11,497 nt of DNA from an uncultured Rothia sp. (lineage in GTDB: Bacteria; Actinomycetota; Actinomycetes; Actinomycetales; Micrococcaceae): the NCBI GenBank assembly GCA_937935205.1, contig CALGXU010000187.1, positions 1-11,497 of the forward strand. Direction: 5' to 3'. Below are positions 6,467-11,497 of the stretch, one piece after another. Under the pieces are notes generated by a model. It saw only the letters and a list, made by a program, of their open reading frames with translations. It was not told the origin of the DNA and made no database searches. The translations under genes and the position numbers were made by a program. Numbering within the stretch: the first letter of the stretch is position 1; every line of letters begins with the position of its first letter.

Positions 6467-6490
6467 CAGTGCTTAGATAGCACTGCCTAA
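6467..6490 (-). promoter_or_regulatory. Inverted repeat upstream of the DtxR/IdeR gene, possible operator
   Basis: CAGTGCT-TAGAT-AGCACTG (6467-6485) is a perfect 7-bp inverted repeat. It overlaps TTAGATAGCACTGCCTAA (6473-6490), whose ends resemble the TTAGG...CCTAA half-sites of a DtxR/IdeR box, but the spacing is 18 not 19 and the centre fits poorly. It is centred about 35 nt before the start codon. The promoter itself, probably in the AT-rich stretch 6495-6535, could not be placed. Confidence 0.35.
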
Positions 6491-6553
6491 GTCGTTACTT
6501 AATTCAATAATCTATTATGTACTTTTTCAGCGGCTTTTGCCACGGCTTAAGTC

Positions 6554-6590
6554 ATTGAGTCGCCCAACAATAACCGTTGGACGACTCAAT
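6554..6590 (-). terminator. Terminator-like hairpin after the DUF3027 gene
   Basis: ATTGAGTCG (6554-6562) with CCAAC pairs with GTTGG and CGACTCAAT (6582-6590), about 15 bp with one mismatch and a 7-nt loop. No clear T-run follows on the minus strand. It lies about 63 nt past the stop codon of the gene it would serve. Confidence 0.6.
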
Positions 6591-6652
6591 ACAACACTTT
6601 ATACATGCATTTTGCTAGCCCACCCCTTATTAAGAGGAGTGAATAGTAAGCT

Positions 6653-7381
6653 CTACTCTGCGGACTCAGCCTCTGCAATTTCTTCCACAGCAGATTTGTT
6701 CTCTACGGGCTCACCGGACTCAGCAGATTCCTCTGCCTCAGTGGCTTCAGCAGACTCTGCTTTCTCCTGCTCGGCGTTCTCCTGCAGGTCCTCCGGGCGA
6801 ACGCGGTCAGCCCATGGCACCCAATCCGGTGCGATCAGCGCGTCATCACCGGGCAGCAGGCCAACCTCGCAAATGGTTGCTACACGGGAGCGAGGCGCAC
6901 GCGAGAGGGTCGCAAACCAGAACCAGCCGCGGTAACCGGGCAGGGTGCACTCAAAGAGGTGAGTGCTCAGGCGCTCTTCCTCAGCGCGTACGTGGTGCAC
7001 CAGGCCGATAGCGCGTGCCGGGGCGATCTCTCGGACACCCTGCAGTGCCACATCCTTAGCGGCGGCAAGAATCTCATCCACCTTGGAGGTGCGGCGCAGC
7101 TTGTGCGGAACACCCAGGGAGGGGGTACCCACCTCTTCATCCAGCGGAGTGAAGGGGTCGGGGGTGGAGTCTTCGTTCTGTTCAGCTTCTTCGGAGGTAG
7201 ATTCCTCGGCGGGAGCATCAGCCGCTACAGTCTCTTCAGCGTTCACGGAGGGCTGAGTCTCAGCAGGTACAGCGCTACCCTCATCGGTGCTCTCAGGCGC
7301 GGCAGAAGGCACAGCGGACTCTGCGGGCGCGTCAGCAGCGGGCGTAGTTTCGGGGAGCAGTTCAATAACCTGTTCAGACAT
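6653..7381 (-). CDS. DUF3027-family protein with acidic low-complexity flanks
   Basis: 242 residues, no signal peptide or membrane segment. Residues about 97-200 resemble the actinobacterial DUF3027 domain: KVDEILAAAKDVA, VRAEEERLSTHLFECTLPGYRGWFWFATLSRAPRSRVATICEVGLLPGDDALIAPDWVPWADRVRPEDL in this order (cited here as separate blocks around Cys145, Tyr150-Trp155 and Trp187-Trp190). Function is unknown. Residues 1-90 and 200-242 are Glu/Ala/Ser/Pro-rich and strongly acidic, probably disordered. From memory, longer family members continue into a Cys-containing region after the core; here acidic sequence follows instead. The start at 7381 (MSEQVIELL) was chosen over an in-frame start 27 codons upstream, which lies in the divergent promoter region. 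Confidence 0.82.
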   Translation of the reverse strand: MSEQVIELLPETTPAADAPAESAVPSAAPESTDEGSAVPAETQPSVNAEETVAADAPAEESTSEEAEQNEDSTPDPFTPLDEEVGTPSLGVPHKLRRTSKVDEILAAAKDVALQGVREIAPARAIGLVHHVRAEEERLSTHLFECTLPGYRGWFWFATLSRAPRSRVATICEVGLLPGDDALIAPDWVPWADRVRPEDLQENAEQEKAESAEATEAEESAESGEPVENKSAVEEIAEAESAE

Positions 7382-7387
7382 ACCCCT

Positions 7388-7393
7388 ATTAAA
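7388..7393 (-). promoter_or_regulatory. Possible -10 for leaderless transcription of the DUF3027 gene
   Basis: TTTAAT on the minus strand is 6 nt from the ATG at 7381. The intervening AGGGGT could instead be a very close Shine-Dalgarno sequence, so both readings remain open. Confidence 0.3.
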
Positions 7394-7450
7394 GCATCTC
7401 GCGTGCGCAAACAGTGCGGCCGTACCCCCAAGCTTCGCATACGCTGTGAA

Positions 7451-7463
7451 TTTGAGTCTCAAA
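7451..7463. promoter_or_regulatory. 13-bp palindrome in the divergent intergenic region
   Basis: TTTGAGTCTCAAA is a perfect 6-bp inverted repeat with a single central base. It sits between two divergent starts, about 66 nt before the 7523 gene and 75 nt before the 7381 gene. It is a candidate operator with no known matching regulator. Confidence 0.35.
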
Positions 7464-7487
7464 CCGCTAAATCTGGGGCTTCGCCCA

Positions 7488-7515
7488 TTAACAGCTGTGT
7501 GTGAGCTGATACGGT
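7488..7515 (+). promoter_or_regulatory. Promoter of the small membrane protein and two-component operon
   Basis: TTAACA (7488-7493), a 16-nt spacer, then TACGGT (7510-7515). Seven bases separate the -10 from the ATG at 7523, and no Shine-Dalgarno sequence is present. The transcript would therefore start at or within 1-2 nt of the start codon. Confidence 0.55.
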
Positions 7516-7522
7516 TAAATTT

Positions 7523-7795
7523 ATGAGTAATGAACCCGTACAGGACACGCGCAATACCGCAGACCGGGTGCCCGCGCCCCTTCCCTACGCCGGAGCTATC
7601 CGTTGGCTCGGCGCGGCAGGTGCGCTTCTCGCCCTGATTTGCCTGCTCACCGGAGTCGCCATGCTCGTGATGAAGTGGGTTGGGGCAGCGCCGCCCGCCC
7701 TCATGAGCCAGATTCCGCTGGTCCTCCTCCCTGTCGCCTTTATTGCCCTCATGGCCGCACTCATCTTGTCAGTCATGCGCCGCAACAAGGCATAA
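7523..7795 (+). CDS. Small two-helix membrane protein, function unknown
   Basis: 90 residues that I do not recognise as a named family. The polar N-terminus (1-25, Pro and Asp/Arg rich) is followed by hydrophobic helices at about 26-50 and 64-84, and the chain ends in RRNKA. The positive tail suggests that both termini are cytoplasmic. It is the first gene upstream of the response regulator, 74 nt away, with no strong terminator between (only a 5-bp hairpin at 7801-7815), so co-transcription with the two-component genes is plausible. It could be an accessory protein of the sensor kinase, but nothing in the sequence proves this. Codon use matches the neighbours, and the frame with its promoter supports a real gene. 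Confidence 0.75.
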   Translation: MSNEPVQDTRNTADRVPAPLPYAGAIRWLGAAGALLALICLLTGVAMLVMKWVGAAPPALMSQIPLVLLPVAFIALMAALILSVMRRNKA

Positions 7796-7869
7796 AGATT
7801 TGAGCCGCAAGCTCACACACATCATTCACTTATCAAGTACAGCCTGCCATTCAGAGAGAAAGATAGAGT

Positions 7870-8574
7870 ATGTCTACTGAAGCAAAACTCCTAGTCGTCG
7901 ATGACGAGTTCAACATTCTTGAACTGCTCGCCACCTCCCTGCGTTTTGCCGGTTTTGAAGTAGTGACCGCCGGCAACGGCCGCGAAGCCCTCGAAAAGGC
8001 ACACGCCGAAAACCCCGACCTCATTGTCCTGGACGTCATGATGCCCGGCATGGACGGCTTCGAGGTGACCCGCCGCCTACGCGAAAACGGCACCACCATC
8101 CCCGTGCTCTTCCTGACCGCAAAGGACGCCACCGAGGACAAGGTGACCGGCCTGGGTGCCGGTGGCGACGACTACGTCACCAAGCCCTTCTCCCTCGACG
8201 AGGTGATCGCCCGCATCCGCGCCATTCTGCGCCGTAGCCGCAGCGTCCAGGACGAGGACGACGCCGTACTGCGCGTTGACGCCCTCACCCTGAACGTGGA
8301 CACCCACGAAGTGTTCCTCGGTGACGAAGAGATTGACCTCTCCCCCACCGAGTTCAACCTGCTGCACTACCTGATGCTCAACGCCAACCGCGTGCTGTCC
8401 AAGGCGCAGATTCTCGACCACGTGTGGGAGTACGACTTCAACGGCGACTCCTCCATCGTTGAGTCCTACATTTCGTACCTGCGCCGCAAGATCGACAACA
8501 ACCGTGAAAACCACGAGCCGCTCATCCACACCAAGCGCGGTGTGGGCTACATGATTCGCGGTTCTCGAGGCTAA
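7870..8574 (+). CDS. OmpR/PhoB-family response regulator (PhoP/TrcR-like)
   Basis: 234 residues. Receiver domain 1-122: acidic pair Asp11-Asp12, phosphoacceptor Asp55 in VLDVMMPGMDG, Thr83 and Lys105 in DYVTKPFSLDEV. Winged-helix DNA-binding domain about 133-232: LSPTEFNLLHYLMLNANRVLSK, the recognition-helix region SSIVESYISYLRRKID and the wing HTKRGVGYMIR. The wording of the C-terminal half is close to actinobacterial PhoP/TrcR/PrrA regulators, but which one is orthologous cannot be settled here. Once phosphorylated by the next gene product it should bind tandem direct repeats in promoters. The purine-rich AGAGAGAAAGATAGAG precedes the ATG. The stop is one base from the kinase start. Confidence 0.93.
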   Translation: MSTEAKLLVVDDEFNILELLATSLRFAGFEVVTAGNGREALEKAHAENPDLIVLDVMMPGMDGFEVTRRLRENGTTIPVLFLTAKDATEDKVTGLGAGGDDYVTKPFSLDEVIARIRAILRRSRSVQDEDDAVLRVDALTLNVDTHEVFLGDEEIDLSPTEFNLLHYLMLNANRVLSKAQILDHVWEYDFNGDSSIVESYISYLRRKIDNNRENHEPLIHTKRGVGYMIRGSRG

Positions 8575-8575
8575 C

Positions 8576-10075
8576 GTGGCGCTCAAACCCCTCGACCGGA
8601 TCCCCCAGTCTCTCTCCCTTCGCACCCAGCTGGTGCTCATCACCTCCATGCTCATCGCCCTCTCCATTGCGGTGACGAGCCTGGTGGCGATTTCCGCTCT
8701 GCGCGCCCAGATGGTGCACCAGCTGGACGAAGAGATGAAGAACAGCGCCCCCTCACTCGTGCAGCTGGCGACCGTGCGCCCCTCCGGCAATCAGGAACAA
8801 TCCCTGAGCACCTACCGCCTGTACCTGCTCGACAAGGACGGCAACGTACTGTACTCGCTCAAGTCCGAGGACAGCGGTCAGTTCAGCGAGCCGGCGCTAC
8901 AGGGCTGGACCGAAGAGAAGGTTCGCAAGCAAAACGAGGAGGCGGTCACCGTCAACGCGGTGGGCAGCTCCTCCGATTGGCGTGTGCTCGCCGTGCCCAT
9001 TGAGTCGAACGACTCTTCCGGGCTACCGGAGGCGGCATCCCTGATTATTGCCATGCCGCTGAAACAGACGAACCAGGTGGTCGCCCTCGTGGGCGTGCTG
9101 ACCTTCGCGTTTGGTTTGGCGACTCTCGCCTCCGCGATTGCGATGACCTGGGTGATTGTAACCCGTACCTTCGAGCCGCTGGCTCGTGTGGAGCAGACCG
9201 CCGCCAAGATCGCTGCCGGTGACCTCTCGCAGCGTATTGAGGACTACAACCCCAGCAACGAGATTGGTAACCTGGCGGTTTCGCTGAACACGATGCTCAC
9301 CCAGATTGAAATGCTCTTCAAAGCCCGCGAGAAAAGCGAGGCGAAAATGCGCCGCTTTGTGGGTGACGCTTCGCATGAGCTACGCACCCCGCTGGTCAGT
9401 ATTCGAGGCTACTCGGAGCTATACCGTCAGGGTGCGCTACCGACCGATGAGGCTGTCGCTACCGCGATGAGCCGTATCGAATCGGAGTCCAAGCGTATGG
9501 GCCAGCTCGTGGAAGACCTGCTGACCCTGGCGCGTATTGATGAGCGCCGCGAATCCAAGCTGGCGCCCTTCGACCTGTTCAACCTGGCGGTGGACGCTAG
9601 TAACGACGCCTACGCTACGGCACCCGATCGTGCAGTGTCCCTGGTGGGTCTGAACGAAGAGGTGGCGCCGACCTCCGCAACCGTGCTCGGCGACGAATCA
9701 CGCCTGCGTCAGGTCGTGGCGAACCTGCTGACCAACGCCATGCGTTACACCCCCGACGGCTCTCCCCTGGAGATTGCGGTGGGCGTGCGCGAAGAGGTTC
9801 CCGGCTTCCCGCTGTCCGTGCTGGAGGTGCGCGACCACGGCCCCGGTATTCACGGCGAGGACCGTGAGCGCGTCTTCGAGCGTTTCTACCGCACCGATGC
9901 ATCACGTTCGCGTGAGACCGGTGGTACGGGCCTGGGTCTGTCCATTGTGGCCGCAATTATTGAGCAGCATGATGGCAGGATCCATATTGAGGAGACCGAT
10001 GGTGGCGGTGCTACCTTCGTGATTTCTTTGCCGTTCTATCCGCCGCCCGTCTCGGATGAGCAGCTAATGAAGTAA
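8576..10075 (+). CDS. Membrane sensor histidine kinase (HAMP-HisKA-HATPase)
   Basis: 499 residues, partner of the preceding regulator. Order: cytoplasmic N-terminus, first helix about 17-40, extracytoplasmic sensor region about 43-165 without cysteines, second helix about 168-196, HAMP about 197-250 (TFEPLARVEQTAAKIAAGDLSQRI region), HisKA with phosphorylated His267 in DASHELRTPL, then HATPase_c with N-box NLLTNAMRY (Asn383/Asn387), G1 DHGPG (Asp420), F-box VFERFYR and G2 GGTGLGLS (449-456). All catalytic motifs are intact. The start is GTG at 8576, one base after the regulator stop, with GAGG 5 nt before it, so translation is probably coupled. The signal sensed is unknown; the periplasmic part matches no domain I recognise. 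Confidence 0.93.
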   Translation: MALKPLDRIPQSLSLRTQLVLITSMLIALSIAVTSLVAISALRAQMVHQLDEEMKNSAPSLVQLATVRPSGNQEQSLSTYRLYLLDKDGNVLYSLKSEDSGQFSEPALQGWTEEKVRKQNEEAVTVNAVGSSSDWRVLAVPIESNDSSGLPEAASLIIAMPLKQTNQVVALVGVLTFAFGLATLASAIAMTWVIVTRTFEPLARVEQTAAKIAAGDLSQRIEDYNPSNEIGNLAVSLNTMLTQIEMLFKAREKSEAKMRRFVGDASHELRTPLVSIRGYSELYRQGALPTDEAVATAMSRIESESKRMGQLVEDLLTLARIDERRESKLAPFDLFNLAVDASNDAYATAPDRAVSLVGLNEEVAPTSATVLGDESRLRQVVANLLTNAMRYTPDGSPLEIAVGVREEVPGFPLSVLEVRDHGPGIHGEDRERVFERFYRTDASRSRETGGTGLGLSIVAAIIEQHDGRIHIEETDGGGATFVISLPFYPPPVSDEQLMK

Positions 10076-10103
10076 CGCAGCTGATAAAGTAACGCTGACG
10101 CAT

Positions 10104-10149
10104 AACCCCCGGATTGTAGAACTTGAGTGTTCTACGGTTCGGGGGTTTT
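10104..10149 (+). terminator. Terminator of the two-component operon
   Basis: AACCCCCG...GTAGAAC pairs with GTTCTAC...CGGGGGTT around a 6-nt loop, with weaker pairing in the middle, followed by TTTT. It lies 28 nt after the kinase stop codon. Confidence 0.85.
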
Positions 10150-10199
10150 GCTGTATGCGTGGGCAGGCAGGAAAAAAGCAGACGGGGCGCGGCTGTGCG

Positions 10200-10227
10200 C
10201 GTCATGGGCACGTCATGGGGGCGTCAT
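10200..10227. promoter_or_regulatory. Three CGTCAT repeats at exact 11-bp spacing
   Basis: CGTCAT occurs at 10200, 10211 and 10222; the first two copies extend to CGTCATGGG. The spacing is one helical turn, the arrangement in which OmpR-family regulators bind tandem sites. The array is about 110 bp upstream of the -10 proposed for the WXG100 gene and downstream of the kinase terminator. Confidence 0.5.
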
Positions 10228-10278
10228 TTTCGGGAGGGTTTTCGATTTTTTCGAGATGGTGGAGTGAATCTGGCGGGT

Positions 10279-10287
10279 TTATCCACA
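10279..10287 (+). promoter_or_regulatory. Perfect DnaA-box 9-mer (TTATCCACA)
   Basis: An exact match to the strongest DnaA box, inside an AT-rich stretch between the CGTCAT repeats and the WXG100 promoter. I found no second good box nearby, so this is not an origin. It could be a regulatory DnaA site or chance. Confidence 0.4.
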
Positions 10288-10292
10288 GATTT

Positions 10293-10322
10293 ATCAAATC
10301 ATAATTTTTTAGCTCATTTGAT
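10293..10322. repeat. Inverted repeat ATCAAAT/ATTTGAT in the WXG100 promoter region
   Basis: ATCAAAT (10293-10299) and ATTTGAT (10316-10322) are perfect 7-bp inverted copies separated by 16 bp of AT-rich sequence. The right arm falls at the expected -35 position of the gene downstream, as an operator would. Confidence 0.5.
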
Positions 10323-10335
10323 GCATTTTGAAAGA

Positions 10336-10341
10336 TATAGT
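10336..10341 (+). promoter_or_regulatory. Probable -10 of the WXG100 gene
   Basis: TATAGT matches TATAAT at 5 of 6 positions. No good -35 lies 16-18 nt upstream, which would suit a promoter that needs an activator. The leader would be about 100 nt and includes a small GGGGC/GCCCC hairpin at 10404-10417. Confidence 0.45.
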
Positions 10342-10449
10342 GATAACAAGCTTCCGGTCAGGAACTCAACCCTTCCAGAGATCCAAACCCCAAGCGCCAC
10401 CACGGGGCAACCGCCCCACCCATCTCACATATCTCAAAGGAGAAAAACC

Positions 10450-10740
10450 ATGGCACAGTTCAATGTCGATTCCGAAGTCATCGCAGCCAAGAGCGCACAG
10501 GCACGATCCTACGTCGCATCCATCACCGCAGACGTCAACGGCATGACCGCATCCCTGCACGATCTGCAGAGCTCCTGGACCGGCTCCGCATCCACTAATT
10601 TCCAGGGTGTGCTGGACCAGTGGCACGCAACCCAGCGCCAGGTCGAAGCATCCATCACCCAGATCAACGAGGCGCTCACCCGCGCAGGCGTGAACTACGC
10701 AGACACCGAGCAGGCTAACGCCTCCATGTTCGTCGGCTAA
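10450..10740 (+). CDS. WXG100-family secreted protein (EsxA/ESAT-6-like)
   Basis: 96 residues, the usual size of the family. The expected helical hairpin is visible, with the turn motif Trp43-Thr44-Gly45 (SSWTGSAS) between two Ala/Gln-rich amphipathic helices (about 8-40 and 48-80). YADTE (Tyr83 to Glu87) fits the C-terminal YxxxD/E signal of the ESX/type VII secretion system. Such proteins are exported by an EccC ATPase-containing system as dimers. There is no signal peptide. The start at 10450 has AGGAG about 8 nt upstream; the longer frame upstream covers the promoter region and is rejected. It stands alone: no partner WXG100 gene or ESX component lies in the window, so it may form homodimers. 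Confidence 0.93.
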   Translation: MAQFNVDSEVIAAKSAQARSYVASITADVNGMTASLHDLQSSWTGSASTNFQGVLDQWHATQRQVEASITQINEALTRAGVNYADTEQANASMFVG

Positions 10741-10780
10741 GGGGTCAGGGCTACAGAGCACTATCTAAGGCCCACCCGCA

Positions 10781-10854
10781 GGCAGGCGGCAGACCGGGCG
10801 GTTTAAAGGTCCCGGCCGCACGACATGCCGCCTGCCAGAATCGCCAGAAGGCGA
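10781..10854 (+). other. Structured 3' region of the WXG100 transcript
   Basis: GGCAGGCGGCA (10781-10791) and TGCCGCCTGCC (10826-10836) form a perfect 11-bp stem. Nested inside are CCGGG (10794-10798) and CCCGG (10811-10815). A second small hairpin TCGCC-AGAA-GGCGA follows at 10841-10854. It lies between the stop codon and the terminator, with no T-run, and could be a stability element or part of a small RNA. Confidence 0.5.
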
Positions 10855-10870
10855 CGAACATCTATTGAGA

Positions 10871-10916
10871 AAAAACCCCGCCGCCTCCTCGAAAGTGAGG
10901 ATGCGGCGGGGTTTTA
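10871..10916. terminator. Bidirectional terminator between convergent genes
   Basis: AAAACCCCGCCGC-CTCCTC pairs with GAGGA-GCGGCGGGGTTTT, a long GC-rich stem with A-run and T-run at the two ends, so it can serve both the WXG100 gene (plus) and the gene ending at 10981 (minus). Confidence 0.9.
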
Positions 10917-10980
10917 TTGCGCGGAAATTTTGAGGGCCCAAGAGCCCGTAAAACAGGCGCCGAGCTTTAGGAGCTGAACC

Positions 10981-11497
10981 TTATGAGGCGGGGGTCTCCT
11001 GGCGGAAGCGCAGACGCCATAGGCCGCGCTCAGCGTCGTAATGCCAGATGCTCGAACGGCTCACGCGACCACGCGCGGTCGCAACCGCCGCCATGACCAG
11101 CACGCTCGAAGAATCCAGCACCTGCACACCCTGCTTGAGCGGGGCGCCCTGCTGGGTGAAGGCGCGTTCGCGGTACTGTAGCACCGAGGAGCGGGACACC
11201 GACTTGCCGGTGGCAGTCACCCACACCAGACGCTCGTGCAACATGGATTCCAGCTGCGCCGCCTCCATGATGGAGCCGCGGCTTTCGAGCAGCTGTTCCG
11301 CGGCGGCGGCTTCCTCGGGATTCAACACGGGGGCAGCGGGCGCAGGTGCAGAAAGTGCAGGCACAACAGGCTGAGTATGTGCAACGGGCTGAGCGGGCTG
11401 AGCCGGAGCATCCTGAACGGGCTCTACTACCTGCTCTACCGCCTGCTCTTCTGAATGTTCTTCCGTCTCGCCCAGAAGTTCCGCCGGGTCAACATCG
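10981..11497 (-). CDS. Protein with C-terminal DUF4440/NTF2-like domain, 5' end outside the window
   Basis: The frame is open from the right edge of the window to the TAA at 10981, so 171 residues of the C-terminal part are visible and the start is not. The first 65 or so visible residues are acidic, then Pro/Ala/Gln/Val-rich (repeats of QPA, QPV and VVP), probably a disordered linker. The last roughly 105 residues resemble a DUF4440/SnoaL-like (NTF2) fold: AAAAEQLLESRGSIM, LHERLVWVTATGKSVSRSSVLQY, and the typical ending SSIWHYDAERGLWRLRFRQETPAS. No catalytic activity can be assigned. An internal GTG at 11364 is not needed as a start. What lies upstream in the protein is unknown, so the domain could be the tail of a larger regulator or enzyme. 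Confidence 0.75.
   Translation of the reverse strand, partial: DVDPAELLGETEEHSEEQAVEQVVEPVQDAPAQPAQPVAHTQPVVPALSAPAPAAPVLNPEEAAAAEQLLESRGSIMEAAQLESMLHERLVWVTATGKSVSRSSVLQYRERAFTQQGAPLKQGVQVLDSSSVLVMAAVATARGRVSRSSIWHYDAERGLWRLRFRQETPAS

Noticed and set aside
8077..8790. 237-codon minus-strand frame opposite the response regulator
   Set aside because: It is a composition shadow of a gene with an intact receiver and winged-helix domain.
10279..10322. Possible replication origin at the DnaA box
   Set aside because: Only one good box is present and no dnaA, dnaN or box cluster is nearby.
1..11497. A novel defence system, mobile element or biosynthetic cluster
   Set aside because: No transposase, integrase, CRISPR repeats, toxin-antitoxin pair or biosynthetic enzymes were found. 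The genes look like resident chromosomal genes with similar codon use.

Overview
The window looks like ordinary chromosome of a high-GC actinobacterium. Supporting signs are the G/C-rich third codon positions, a DtxR/IdeR-type regulator with the full metal-ligand set, a DUF3027 protein, a WXG100 (ESX-type) protein, a c-di-AMP (ydaO-type) leader in front of an NlpC/P60 hydrolase, and several genes that appear to be transcribed without a leader. A member of the Micrococcaceae such as Rothia is my guess; the sequence alone does not prove it. I see no prophage, transposon, CRISPR array or defence island.

Layout: (1) 1-2710, minus: most of a PcrA/UvrD-type helicase with a long disordered N-terminal extension and a Gly/Ser/Tyr-rich tail that runs off the left edge. 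A LexA-like box overlaps its probable promoter. (2) 2821-2979: tRNA-Arg(CCT) on the minus strand with its own promoter and terminator. (3) 3083-4096, plus: a DUF4031-HD fusion protein, probably leaderless, followed by two strong hairpin terminators. (4) 4280-5229, minus: a secreted NlpC/P60 cell-wall hydrolase with a c-di-AMP riboswitch leader and a recognisable promoter. Upstream is about 420 bp without a convincing gene. (5) 5737-6441, minus: a DtxR/IdeR iron-dependent repressor with a possible operator before it. (6) 6653-7381, minus: a DUF3027 protein with acidic low-complexity flanks, divergent from (7) 7523-10075, plus: a small two-helix membrane protein followed by an OmpR-family response regulator and its sensor kinase, plausibly one operon ending at a hairpin near 10104. 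(8) 10150-10449: an AT-rich regulatory region with three CGTCAT repeats exactly 11 bp apart, a perfect DnaA-box 9-mer and an inverted repeat. It leads to (9) 10450-10740, plus: a single WXG100 protein with a structured 3' region and a terminator shared with (10) 10981-11497, minus: the C-terminal part of a protein ending in a DUF4440/NTF2-like domain.

Working together: the kinase and regulator form a complete two-component system. The 11-bp phased repeats between that operon and the WXG100 gene are the spacing expected for OmpR-family regulators, so the regulator may control the secreted WXG100 protein. The NlpC gene links cell-wall hydrolysis to c-di-AMP. The helicase may belong to the SOS regulon. 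These links are inferences from sequence and position.
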